The notes: generated by a model from the sequence alone, not told the origin. Positions 53,973 through 63,119 are shown, counted from the first letter of the stretch. The stretch is 64,000 nt of DNA from an uncultured Coprococcus sp. (GCA_900767685.1 CAAGAB010000348.1:5496-69495); one strand, 5' to 3'. Translations and numbers: made by a program.

Positions 53973-55127
53973 CTATTTATATAATGACATTTCTCCTACA
54001 CCACCATAATAATAAGAATCTAAAAATCCACCTCTAAATCCATCAAAATATATTACAATATCTTCTATTCCTGTCACGTCTATCGAAAAATATTTAGGAT
54101 CATATCCTGAAACCAAAGTGTCCCTATACAGGTCATTTCCATCACCATCTCTTATAAGTAAAAACACCGGCGAGTCACTTGTTGCCTGATTATCCTGCTG
54201 TACAAACATAGTACCTGAAAGCCTAGAATATTTCCCACCAATATGATATGCGAGACTGCAGCCGCCACCTACCAGGCAATTATTATGACCATTTCCTGCA
54301 TCATCATATACACCATCTTCAAACTCTAAGTCTCTATTAGACCACCCTGAATCAGCGATTTTTTCAGCTTGCTGCCATTCACCTTCCTCATATGGCGTAA
54401 GACTACTCACATATACCGGTTTATAGGCTTCTATAATTGTATTTGCCGCCGTCGAATTAAACAGCCCATTTTCTGAATCAGCCACATATTTTTCAAAAGA
54501 GTCATACCCCTCACTATATAGCAAGTTAAGAGCCTCATTCTCAACATTCTCTGCAATTTCACTTATGTACATATCCTTTTTTTTTTGTGTTTTCTTATAT
54601 CCATCTGGATACTCCGACTTCTCATCACACAGTTCAATTACACCAGCTAATTCATCATACTCACCATTTTCATAAAGTTGATCAAGTTGATTGTAATAAT
54701 ATGAACCTATCTCATTGAGATAACTCTTTGAATCCTTGTAATCCTCTATCTGCATGTATAAACTTTGGGCAGTCTCATAATTTTCTGCATTATAAGCCAC
54801 ACATGCCATTTCATACGTTTCTTGTCGTGGATCTTCCGTTGCAATTTGTTCTGTTGTGACTTGTTCTGTTGTAGAAACTGCGGATATCTGCTCTGTTGCT
54901 GATGTTGATTCGTCAACTGACTCTCGCCCATTCTTCATCACTACGCACACTATTATAACCAGTACGGCAATCACAACAAGAAGTCCAACTTCCAATATTA
55001 TAAAGCGCATATGTCTGTTGTTTTCTTTCCCAATAGAAGCTGTTCCGGTCGTTGCAATATTTTTCTTTTTATATTGCCTCCTATCTTCTACGCTTAAAGT
55101 TGACACCGTTGGATATCGTTTGTCCAT
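53973..55127 (-). CDS. Tagged membrane protein with extracellular NPCBM-like domain
   Basis: Protein of 384 residues. Residues 5-19 hold the island's N-terminal tag (Y-P-T-V-S-T-L-S-V-E-D-R-R-Q-Y). One transmembrane helix (about 42-65), a Thr/Ser/Glu-rich stalk and a helical TPR-like stretch (about 100-240) follow. A C-terminal beta domain (about 270-384) contains H-I-G-G-K-Y-S-R-L-S-G-T and F-S-I-D-V-T-G-I-E-D-I-V-I-Y, resembling NPCBM carbohydrate-binding modules. The tag lies in the cytoplasm and the binding domain outside. GGGGAG precedes the ATG. It probably senses or binds wall or glycan material. Confidence 0.75.
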   Translation of the reverse strand: MDKRYPTVSTLSVEDRRQYKKKNIATTGTASIGKENNRHMRFIILEVGLLVVIAVLVIIVCVVMKNGRESVDESTSATEQISAVSTTEQVTTEQIATEDPRQETYEMACVAYNAENYETAQSLYMQIEDYKDSKSYLNEIGSYYYNQLDQLYENGEYDELAGVIELCDEKSEYPDGYKKTQKKKDMYISEIAENVENEALNLLYSEGYDSFEKYVADSENGLFNSTAANTIIEAYKPVYVSSLTPYEEGEWQQAEKIADSGWSNRDLEFEDGVYDDAGNGHNNCLVGGGCSLAYHIGGKYSRLSGTMFVQQDNQATSDSPVFLLIRDGDGNDLYRDTLVSGYDPKYFSIDVTGIEDIVIYFDGFRGGFLDSYYYGGVGEMSLYK

Positions 55128-55158
55128 ATATTATTTCTCCCCTCAGCCAATCAATAAC

Positions 55159-56191
55159 CTATTCCTCTTTATTCTCTTTAAATATAACATTACAATTTGA
55201 TTCATTATACTGCGACATATCCAAATTGCCTTTTTTGCCTTCTAATTCTGATAGTATCGCCCCTAGATGTCTCAATTTAAACTCAAAGCCATCAATATTT
55301 CCCATTATTATCCTTATACCATTCCTATACAAAACAAAACCAAACTCATACCTTACCCGATCAAACTGCATATCATACTTATTTATCAACTGCAACACAG
55401 TAAGTATATCATTCAAAACTGTGGCGTCTTCGGTATTGAGTTTATATCCTGTTTGTACGCTTTCTACATGAACCCCATATATGCACAGCACATCATCATA
55501 TATTTCATTTGTCGAAGTCTCAATTACAACACCATTTTGATTAATATAAGTATATTCGCCAGCATGCACTATACAACCAACTATTTGGTTGTCATCATAT
55601 TCAGACTCACTAACTGTATTCTGCTTTAAATCATTTGCCATCTTAATATTTAATCTCACGACCATAATAACAACAACTACTACTAATATACACACAATTG
55701 CCAACGCAATTTTCGATGTAACGGATGACGCCGCCGACTCTTTCCCCTCATTCACATTTGGCTCAAGCGATTGATCTTGTTCTTCATCTATTTCATTTAT
55801 ATTTGACTCTTTATCTTTTTCCCGTGATTCAAGCACAGTTTCCACCATGCTATTTACCTGAACCTCGCTGAACACTTCAAGAAGCTTCCTCTTGCAGGAT
55901 TCTATATCTTTATCATCTGGAAAACCATCACACTCAAGTAACTCCGCCAACCCATTATCATACATCATGCCACATATATTTGCTTCCTTATCGAACCGTG
56001 GGGCTGTCTTTTGTATAAGTAACACTACGCTAGTTTTATTTCTATAGATATTATCCTTAAAACAGTATTCCCGAAGTTACATATAGAAGCACTTCTTTAA
56101 AGCTCGTCGCGCTGTGATTTTTTATGTCGTTTGTATACTGTCTTTGATCCTCACAACTCAGAACTGACAGTGTTGGATATCTTATGTCCAT
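55159..56191 (-). pseudogene. Tagged FtsQ/DivIB-like protein, frameshifted
   Basis: The gene starts at ATG 56191 after GAGGGGAGAAA and encodes the tag (Y-P-T-L-S-V-L-S-C-E-D-Q-R-Q-Y, residues 5-19). After residue 38 one extra base near 56077 shifts the frame, giving a stop at 56057. The other frame continues L-R-E-Y-C-F-K-D and then runs to 55159. Joined, the protein has an N-terminal domain shared with its neighbour at 56265, one transmembrane helix, and an extracellular part resembling FtsQ/DivIB: Y-I-N-Q-N-G-V-V-I-E-T-S followed by N-G-I-R-I-I-M-G-N and K-L-R-H-L-G-A-I-L. It is broken unless the extra base is a sequencing error. Confidence 0.75.
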
Positions 56192-56264
56192 CTCTTTCTC
56201 CCCTCACGCTATCATATCATCATTTTCACATCTTACAAAATATCTGCAAAATTCATCCTTGATA

Positions 56265-58322
56265 CTAATCGACCTGCAACCCACTATATGATGAACGAAG
56301 CACGCTTTTGATCTGCTCTATCGCTTCATCTGCCGATGATATATATCCGTGATTATAATCCCATGAAGCCGTTTGAAATGTATCAAAGATAGCCAGATCA
56401 TACTCACTTGGTTCACCACAATTTATTTGCAATGCATTTTCTTTCCATTCTTTAAGGGGATTTGTGCCGTTCAATATATCTGTACTTCCATATCCATCCG
56501 ATATAGCCTTATCTATTGCCACCGTATTATTCACAAAATCAGAGTTATCACATTGCATCTTATACATAACATCTGTATCACAACATAATGTATATAATAC
56601 AAGTGCAGCAAGTTTCTTGTTCGGACAGCTTGCTGTGACTGTCAGATATGTTCCGCCCCAGTAATAACTTTCAGGTCCCTGACAGATATTTCGCTTTCCA
56701 TATGTATCTGATCCCGGGGTATCCTTCAACGTTCCATATATAAACCAAGGACTTCCAAAATATCCAAATACATCACCTGTCATTCCTGAATACCAGTCAT
56801 CACTCCACTGACTGCTGTCATTTGTATATCCACTGTCAACAAGTGTCTTTGAAAGTTCAAGACATTCAGTTGCCGTATTATCAAACGATACAGTATTTCC
56901 ATTAACCCATCTGTATCTGGCGCTTTGCAGCATTGCTCTGTGTACATCATCTCCACCCGATACCATTTTGTATCCGGCTGCCTTCATTTTTTCTGCAGTG
57001 GACATAAATGTCTGCCAGTCTTTGACATACTTTTGGACTTCATCCGGATCTGATGTACCAAGGACTTTTTCCGCTATATCGGTCCGGTATACAAAACAGC
57101 CCGGTGTGCTCTGCCAGCTCATAGCTTTAAGTTCTCCATTTACCGAACCGTATTCAACCGTATACGGGAAAGCATTTTTGTACATATCTTCTGTAAGTCC
57201 TATCTGGGATAGTGGAACAATCGAACCTGACTGTGTAAAATAATATGTTATATCAATATCACTTGCTATGATTGACGGCGTTTTTTCACCATTCCACTGG
57301 TTCTCTAACCCATCGACATACTCCTGTGATGCTCCGCCAACGCCTAGATTTACAAATTGAATAAGATCCGAGTACTCTGGATACTTCTCCCTGACATAGT
57401 TTAGCTTTGTGCCCAGATCAGCATCCCATGAATATATGTAAATCGGTTCACTATTTTTATCTGGCATTTCCAGACCATTTGGACCTTTTCCTGTATTTGC
57501 CGCCTCAGTACTTTTTTCTTTCGCCGTTGTTCTCTCTGTTTTTTTACTCGTTTTGCTGGTTTCTGTTGTACTCTTTTTTTCTGTAGAAGAAGCCTGTTGT
57601 GTTGAAGCAATTTTTTTATCATCTGCTACCTTATTTTTTTGTTTTGTACTATTACTGACTACTATACCAATCAAAATACATATGACTAATGCCACAGCAG
57701 ACACAGTAAGCAATCCCCTGTTCCGACTTATCTTTCTATTTTTTTCTTTTGGTATTCCTTGAGTATATGCTTCTTTGTCCGCGTCATTCTGTTCCGCCTT
57801 AATACTATGTATTCCATTATTATTTATACTATCTCTCTCCGGCTGTACTTCCCTACTTTTTTGCTCTGTCGCTATCGGCCTTGGCTGTCCTGTCTTTACA
57901 TTCGTTTTATTATTATTATTGTATTCCCTGTTTTCTGCTAACAGTTTTTCCTCACCAAGCGCTTTTAAGACTATGTTTAGTACATTATCCACCTGAGGTT
58001 CAGCAAAAACCTGTTTAAGCTGCTTCTTGCAATTTTCTATATCTCCATATTCAGGTTTTCTTTCACTTTCAAGTAATTTCCCTAATCCAGCATCATACAT
58101 TACACCAAAGACACTTATTTCATTGACAAACTGCGGTGCCAGATTATATGCCATCGACTGCAGACTGGATTTATTCCTATAACGCCTGTCTTTCAGATAA
58201 TATTCCTGCAATACGTACAGCATAACATCATCAAAGCTTGATAATGACTGCTTCTTATGACTATCTCTATATTGCTTTTTGTCTTCTATACTTAATCTTG
58301 AAATTGTTGGATACTTCATCAT
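56265..58322 (-). CDS. Tagged, membrane-tethered extracellular solute-binding protein
   Basis: Protein of 685 residues. The tag (Y-P-T-I-S-R-L-S-I-E-D-K-K-Q-Y, residues 4-18) opens a cytoplasmic N-terminal domain (to about 125), also found in the FtsQ-like neighbour. After a polar linker comes a transmembrane helix (about 205-227) and a Thr/Ser/Lys stalk. The C-terminal 390 residues are an ABC-type family 1 solute-binding domain (I-Y-I-Y-S-W-D at its start, later W-Q-S-T-P-G-C-F-V-Y-R-T-D-I). There is no lipobox and no permease gene nearby, so it is more likely a ligand sensor for the tag-linked machine than an importer part. Confidence 0.82.
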   Translation of the reverse strand: MMKYPTISRLSIEDKKQYRDSHKKQSLSSFDDVMLYVLQEYYLKDRRYRNKSSLQSMAYNLAPQFVNEISVFGVMYDAGLGKLLESERKPEYGDIENCKKQLKQVFAEPQVDNVLNIVLKALGEEKLLAENREYNNNNKTNVKTGQPRPIATEQKSREVQPERDSINNNGIHSIKAEQNDADKEAYTQGIPKEKNRKISRNRGLLTVSAVALVICILIGIVVSNSTKQKNKVADDKKIASTQQASSTEKKSTTETSKTSKKTERTTAKEKSTEAANTGKGPNGLEMPDKNSEPIYIYSWDADLGTKLNYVREKYPEYSDLIQFVNLGVGGASQEYVDGLENQWNGEKTPSIIASDIDITYYFTQSGSIVPLSQIGLTEDMYKNAFPYTVEYGSVNGELKAMSWQSTPGCFVYRTDIAEKVLGTSDPDEVQKYVKDWQTFMSTAEKMKAAGYKMVSGGDDVHRAMLQSARYRWVNGNTVSFDNTATECLELSKTLVDSGYTNDSSQWSDDWYSGMTGDVFGYFGSPWFIYGTLKDTPGSDTYGKRNICQGPESYYWGGTYLTVTASCPNKKLAALVLYTLCCDTDVMYKMQCDNSDFVNNTVAIDKAISDGYGSTDILNGTNPLKEWKENALQINCGEPSEYDLAIFDTFQTASWDYNHGYISSADEAIEQIKSVLRSSYSGLQVD

Positions 58323-58363
58323 TTATTTTTCCTTCGATTATATGTTTTTTTCTAATTAGCATA

Positions 58364-59227
58364 TTAGCACTTCATCCACAATGCTGGTCGGACACCAACT
58401 GAGAGATTGTTAACATAAATGCCCTCGTAATTTATCCACCCTGCACCACCTATAGTTGCTGCCGTTCCACTGTCAGTTCCCTGAGAACGAAGCCACCACC
58501 GTGCAGTTCCTGTTTTTTCATAGATAAAATATGTCAAAGCATCTTCTCCAACTTTCGATTTTGCATAGTCTGTTGCCTTTGCCTTTCTCTCTGAATCATT
58601 TTGAAAATATTTTTCAGCTTCTTCTACACTCAGACAAAATACTTTATCGCTCTCACCAGCTCCATCTATGTCTAACTCTTTTTCTTTATTTTCGTTATCA
58701 AGCTTTACACCTTCTATCTTTTCACGTTCCTCATCTGAAAATATTTCTTTATAAAGCACGTCATTCAAATACTTACGAAGTGAGCTTTCAGCCCATGTCG
58801 TTTTTATGTACGTTGAACTACAATATGGCTTTACATCCAAGACATCATTTGCCAGAAGCAGCACTCTGGTGGCTTCTGTATCAAGGACAGTCCATTCTAC
58901 AGACAGCCCGGCACATTTGCCCAATTTTATTATGTCACCTTTTTTGTAATTATGAAGCTGCTGCGATTTGCCTTTCTTTCCTATTTCCGTACCTATCGCG
59001 TGTGAAGATAAAAACATTTCTTTCATCACACACAACGGACACTTAGAAGATATAGATGTGAAATATATTATTCCACATTCCTGACACAGCTTTGAACTTT
59101 TCAGTGCATTATCCATATTGTAACTTTTTTTATCGCAATCACTAAGCACTGATATCGTAGCATACCGAACATATTCAGATTTTTCAGTTCCAGACATTCC
59201 CATGATCTGATTCATTATTTGATCCAT
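58364..59227 (-). CDS. Tagged zinc-ribbon DUF6273 protein
   Basis: Protein of 287 residues. The tag is at about 22-36 (Y-A-T-I-S-V-L-S-D-C-D-K-K-S-Y). A zinc ribbon (C-Q-E-C-G-I then C-P-L-C, about 48-67) follows and then a DUF6273 domain (about 93-287) with V-E-W-T-V-L-D, A-R-W-W-L-R-S-Q-G and the C-terminal V-R-P-A-L-W-M-K. No membrane segment or signal peptide, so it is cytosolic. DUF6273 has a compact beta-rich fold of unknown role, usually on Firmicute surface proteins, so a cytosolic zinc-ribbon version is notable. Confidence 0.85.
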   Translation of the reverse strand: MDQIMNQIMGMSGTEKSEYVRYATISVLSDCDKKSYNMDNALKSSKLCQECGIIYFTSISSKCPLCVMKEMFLSSHAIGTEIGKKGKSQQLHNYKKGDIIKLGKCAGLSVEWTVLDTEATRVLLLANDVLDVKPYCSSTYIKTTWAESSLRKYLNDVLYKEIFSDEEREKIEGVKLDNENKEKELDIDGAGESDKVFCLSVEEAEKYFQNDSERKAKATDYAKSKVGEDALTYFIYEKTGTARWWLRSQGTDSGTAATIGGAGWINYEGIYVNNLSVGVRPALWMKC

Positions 59228-59231
59228 TTCT

Positions 59232-60173
59232 TCATTTATTTATTGTTCCTGCGTATTTCCACAATTGCTCTTCACCTGATAGATCTATGTTAATAACCGG
59301 ACAAATCCCCAGTGTACAATCACCATATTTTATTAACAAATACTGTTGACTGATATAATCATATACTCTATCTTCATCTACATAATAACCTAAACATTTA
59401 TCTTTATCATCTGACCTAAAGCCTATAACGCATTTTCCATTTTCAGGTAATTCGATGATTGAAGAATACAATTCTGATGACTTGCAATTATCAACAAGTC
59501 CATAACTTTGTTTTCTCAATTCTTTTCCTGAAAGAACAGTAACATAATCCATAACACATCCTGTTTCAATATCATTGTAAACCTGCTGATGATACTTTGT
59601 TTTTGATTCAACTATCAGTTTCCGTTCATCATCACTAAAATACGTATTGTACAGCTTTTTGTTAAGCACTTCTCTTAATTTGCTGAATTCCCAAGAATCT
59701 TCCTCATATTCCGCATACACCAGAGGACTAACTGATAGCAATTTAGCAATATTATTTTGTACATCAATAACCAACCATTTTATTTTTTTATTTGTCACAG
59801 CAGATGTTCCAAAAAAAATACGGTCATGTACAGGTTTACCAGCTACATATTTAGGACTGTGTAAAATAATATTTTTTTCTGATTCGTTACTGTTAACCGA
59901 AATATCCACATCTTTTGGTTCTAACATATTGTTGTGTACCTGCACAATATCTCCAAGCTTTTCACTTGCAACGAGTTTCTTCTTCATTTCACACAACGGA
60001 CATGTCCGGTATCTTTTTTTATCAAACTCTATTCCACAGATATAACAAATTGCTGTTCTCCATCTTAAATGTCGTTCAAAGTAATCCTTTTTATCCCATT
60101 CACACACGATTGATATTGTAGGATAACTGACTAACTCTTCATCCTTACTCTGTTTCTCACTATCACGAGCCAC
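59232..60173 (-). CDS. Tagged zinc-ribbon protein with degenerate DUF6273 domain
   Basis: Protein of 313 residues from GTG 60173, six bases after GGGGGAG; a longer frame starting at ATG 60263 has a poorer site. The tag lies at about 18-32 (Y-P-T-I-S-I-V-C-E-W-D-K-K-D-Y), then a zinc ribbon (C-Y-I-C-G-I and C-P-L-C). The C-terminal domain aligns with DUF6273 (I-K-W-L-V-I-D-V, then F-S-K-L-R-E-V-L-N-K-K-L), but the W-W-L-R-S-P-G segment is replaced by C-V-I-G-F-R-S-D and the R-P-A-L-W end by C-P-V-I-N-I-D. It is the most diverged of the five paralogues. Confidence 0.8.
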   Translation of the reverse strand: MARDSEKQSKDEELVSYPTISIVCEWDKKDYFERHLRWRTAICYICGIEFDKKRYRTCPLCEMKKKLVASEKLGDIVQVHNNMLEPKDVDISVNSNESEKNIILHSPKYVAGKPVHDRIFFGTSAVTNKKIKWLVIDVQNNIAKLLSVSPLVYAEYEEDSWEFSKLREVLNKKLYNTYFSDDERKLIVESKTKYHQQVYNDIETGCVMDYVTVLSGKELRKQSYGLVDNCKSSELYSSIIELPENGKCVIGFRSDDKDKCLGYYVDEDRVYDYISQQYLLIKYGDCTLGICPVINIDLSGEEQLWKYAGTINK

Positions 60174-60246
60174 GCTTTTCTCCCCCTTGGTAATTAGTCT
60201 GTATATGACTCTATTGAAAAAGCCATTTTTCGCTTTCCCAGCTATG

Positions 60247-61203
60247 TTATAATGCGTTCCCATCCACCCACATGGCAGGTCTTAATAGTCCTCGAGAACT
60301 TCCAGTATAACAGCCACCTTTAACTATAACTCCATCTGCGGATACATAAGCCGCATAGATATCCTTCTCACCTGGCGTACGCAGCCACCACCATCCTGTA
60401 CCTGTATTCGCATCTGCAAATGCACCATTATTCTTTGCACTTTCAGTCACATGGCATTTTCTAGCTTGGTCACTGTTAAACATCATTTTTACTTCATCAA
60501 TTGACAATAAGAACAACCGATCGCTCGTATCTTTGCCGCCTGATACTCCTGTTAAAACGTTGTCATTAGTTTTAACACTTGTAGTTTGTATTAGTTTCTG
60601 TTCTTTTATGTCAAAACATTTACTAAAGAACTCATTATTTAGGTACTGCCGTATTGTACTTGTCTCCCATGTTACAGAACCACTCTTCGAATGATAGGCT
60701 TTCGCTTCAATACCATACTTCGACAACACAAGCAGTTCATTTCCTTTAACCTGTATGATCTGCCATTCAATTGGCATACCATCAAAACTTCCAAACTTTA
60801 TAATGTCTCTGTATCTATAATTATGAGTAGGCGTCTTAAAGCTATTGCCAATCATTTTTTTATTATCTTTTATACTCTCTTTGTTAGTTTCTGCTTTTAT
60901 TACACCATTATCAGCAACTATCATACCTAACTCCAATGCTACCAGCTTTTCATTTATTGCACATACCGGGCATTTTGACGCAATACTTTTACTGTATTCC
61001 ACACCACAAATCTGGCATATAACTTTGCTTCTACTTACTTTGTCGTTTCTATATTTTTCTTTCTCCTTCTCTGTCAGATGCGCCACTGTCGCATATCTAA
61101 GATATTCCGACTCTTTCTCCGAAGCAACTGTAGTATTCACAATATTTCTTGTCTGACTAGTTTTTTTCTCTGCCTCTCTTTTATTTATTTTATTCTTATG
61201 CAT
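60247..61203 (-). CDS. Tagged zinc-ribbon DUF6273 protein
   Basis: Protein of 318 residues with a basic N-terminus, then the tag in its weakest form (Y-A-T-V-A-H-L-T-E-K-E-K-E-K-Y, about 37-51). A zinc ribbon (C-Q-I-C-G-V and C-P-V-C) and a full DUF6273 domain follow, with I-E-W-Q-I-I-Q-V, W-W-W-L-R-T-P-G and R-P-A-M-W-V. GAGGG precedes the ATG, and a 12-base copy of the shared leader lies upstream. It belongs to the five-gene paralogue row and is cytosolic. Confidence 0.85.
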   Translation of the reverse strand: MHKNKINKREAEKKTSQTRNIVNTTVASEKESEYLRYATVAHLTEKEKEKYRNDKVSRSKVICQICGVEYSKSIASKCPVCAINEKLVALELGMIVADNGVIKAETNKESIKDNKKMIGNSFKTPTHNYRYRDIIKFGSFDGMPIEWQIIQVKGNELLVLSKYGIEAKAYHSKSGSVTWETSTIRQYLNNEFFSKCFDIKEQKLIQTTSVKTNDNVLTGVSGGKDTSDRLFLLSIDEVKMMFNSDQARKCHVTESAKNNGAFADANTGTGWWWLRTPGEKDIYAAYVSADGVIVKGGCYTGSSRGLLRPAMWVDGNAL

Positions 61204-61221
61204 TTTCTATCCCTCTTATCT

Positions 61222-61233
61222 TATTGAACACCA
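61222..61233. repeat. Shared leader, short copy 3
   Basis: TGGTGTTCAATA on the minus strand matches the last 12 bases of the leaders at 30680-30701 and 33769-33790. It sits at the same distance (about 18 bases) before a start codon. Confidence 0.5.
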
Positions 61234-61300
61234 TACACACTATATTATCTGCTTTATAGCCATTGCCTAAAACTGCATTTATGCTAAAAGTAATCATTCA

Positions 61301-62197
61301 TTAAACTTTCATCCACAACGCGGGTCTGATACCGACAGAGGAATCATTCACTTTGAATCCACCAGCATTAATCCAGCCTGTCCCATCGACACACGATGCG
61401 AGTTTGCTATCAAAGCCTGGGGATCGCAACCACCAACTGGCTGAATTAGTTTTATCATTGATAAAAAACTTTACAAAAGATTCATTCACACGGGATTTTG
61501 CAAACTCTGTTGCTTCCGCCATTCTTTTTTTTATATCATTCTCTAGATATTGTTCTGTCTCATCTATACTCAGGCAAAATATTCTGTCATACGTATCTTC
61601 TCCGCCATATGTTCTATTGTGTTTTCCATTATTTCTATTATCTACATTTACATTTTCTATCTGTTTGCGCTCAAGTGCTGAAAATACGTCTTCAATAAAG
61701 CCATGATTCAGATATTGCCTAAGTGAACTCGCTTTCCATATAACAGCTCTATGTACAGAATTATATGGAATCACATCTAAAACATACTTTGACAAAAGCA
61801 GGACTTTATCCTTATCTGCCTTTAGAACGATCCATTCTACAGTTTTTCCAGCATATGAACCAAATCTGACGATATCACCTTTCGTATAGCTACCTCGCTG
61901 CTCAGACTGATCTAATCCTTGCGTTTCAGTCTTTGTCATTTCTGATAATTTTTGTGTCAGGATTTTATTTGTTTTTTTCAGTTCGCAGATCGGACATGTC
62001 AAATATTTATTTTTATCATACTCAATATCACAAATGGGACACATGGCTTTTCTTTTTGAACCACTGCGTTTTTCATATCTTCCTTTATCTGTATCACGCA
62101 AACAGGAGATTGTCGGATAACTGACAATCTCTACAGAATTTTGATATTCTATTTCCTGTATATCACATCCACATTTGGGACACTTATAAATCGGCAT
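61301..62197 (-). CDS. Tagged DUF6273 protein with two zinc ribbons
   Basis: Protein of 298 residues from ATG 62197 (MPIYKCPKCGCDIQEIEY), eight bases after GGAG; a GTG at 62263 would add 22 residues. The extra N-terminal C-P-K-C-G-C makes a first half-ribbon ahead of the tag (Y-P-T-I-S-C-L-R-D-T-D-K-G-R-Y, about 28-42). The usual ribbon (C-P-I-C-D-I and C-P-I-C) and a complete DUF6273 domain (V-E-W-I-V-L, W-W-L-R-S-P-G, I-R-P-A-L-W-M-K) follow. It is one of five tandem paralogues. Confidence 0.85.
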   Translation of the reverse strand: MPIYKCPKCGCDIQEIEYQNSVEIVSYPTISCLRDTDKGRYEKRSGSKRKAMCPICDIEYDKNKYLTCPICELKKTNKILTQKLSEMTKTETQGLDQSEQRGSYTKGDIVRFGSYAGKTVEWIVLKADKDKVLLLSKYVLDVIPYNSVHRAVIWKASSLRQYLNHGFIEDVFSALERKQIENVNVDNRNNGKHNRTYGGEDTYDRIFCLSIDETEQYLENDIKKRMAEATEFAKSRVNESFVKFFINDKTNSASWWLRSPGFDSKLASCVDGTGWINAGGFKVNDSSVGIRPALWMKV

Positions 62198-62273
62198 ACT
62201 TGTTTCTCCAGTATTGTTTTTATATTTGAATACACTTCCAAATACATTTTTAAATAAAGTCACTTCTCATTCA

Positions 62274-63119
62274 CTAAAACTTCATCCACAGCGCAGGTCT
62301 GATGCCACTAAACCAATAAGTATTATTAACGGCGCTGCCAACCTCATTAATCCAACCTGAACCGTCAACATGCATTGTAAAATCTTCATATATTCCAGGA
62401 GTACGCAACCACCATATGCCACCGCCTGTTCTACGTTTTACAAAACGCTTCTTTATATCATCAGCCTCAATTACAATCCGATCCGTCGGTACTGCAATTC
62501 TATCTTTTTTCCGTGGAAAATATTTTTTCACTTCTGAATAACTCAGGCAAAAAATTTTGTCCTCTGTGCTCTTGCCACCGCTTCTGTCATTTAAAGTATT
62601 ATTCCCACTTTCAACTTTTATTTTCGCTATACCTTTTTTTTCATCATTTGAAAAAACCGTTTCCAGAAAATCGGTATTAAGGTATCTTCGAAGCGAACAG
62701 CTTTCCCAAGTAACTCCACTGTTGTCCAAGTTATATGGTTTTATATCCAATATTTTTTTAGATATGAGCAAGGCTTTGTTATTATCGACGTCTAGTACCA
62801 TCCACTCAACAGGCTGACCTCCATATTTACCGATTCGGATTATGTCGCCCTTTTTATATTCAGCACGCATATTTGCGGAACTCGTAACTTTATTTCGCTT
62901 TTCGCTAGCCAGCTCTCTCTCAAGCTCATTATATCTTTTTCTCAATTCACATTGCGGACATGATTCATATTTTTTGCTGTCGTATGAGATTTTACATATT
63001 TTACATAATGTCCTTCTCTTTGCCGCCAGACTTTCCTCGTACCTTTTTTTATCAACTGCGCCCAGTGCGGAAACCGTTGGATATATGAAAGTTTTATCTG
63101 AATCAGTTATTATCTCCAT
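62274..63119 (-). CDS. Tagged zinc-ribbon DUF6273 protein
   Basis: Protein of 281 residues from ATG 63119 (MEIITDSDKTFIYPTVSALG), seven bases after GAGGGG; an ATG eight codons upstream lacks such a site. The tag is at about 13-27 (Y-P-T-V-S-A-L-G-A-V-D-K-K-R-Y), followed by a zinc ribbon (C-K-I-C-K-I and C-P-Q-C) and a DUF6273 domain (V-E-W-M-V-L-D-V, W-W-L-R-T-P-G, I-R-P-A-L-W-M-K). It is the first of the five paralogues in transcription order. Confidence 0.85.
   Translation of the reverse strand: MEIITDSDKTFIYPTVSALGAVDKKRYEESLAAKRRTLCKICKISYDSKKYESCPQCELRKRYNELERELASEKRNKVTSSANMRAEYKKGDIIRIGKYGGQPVEWMVLDVDNNKALLISKKILDIKPYNLDNSGVTWESCSLRRYLNTDFLETVFSNDEKKGIAKIKVESGNNTLNDRSGGKSTEDKIFCLSYSEVKKYFPRKKDRIAVPTDRIVIEADDIKKRFVKRRTGGGIWWLRTPGIYEDFTMHVDGSGWINEVGSAVNNTYWFSGIRPALWMKF

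Noticed and set aside
58364..63119. Diversity-generating retroelement with DUF6273 variable proteins
   Set aside because: No reverse transcriptase gene or template repeat is visible in the window; the paralogues differ along their whole length.
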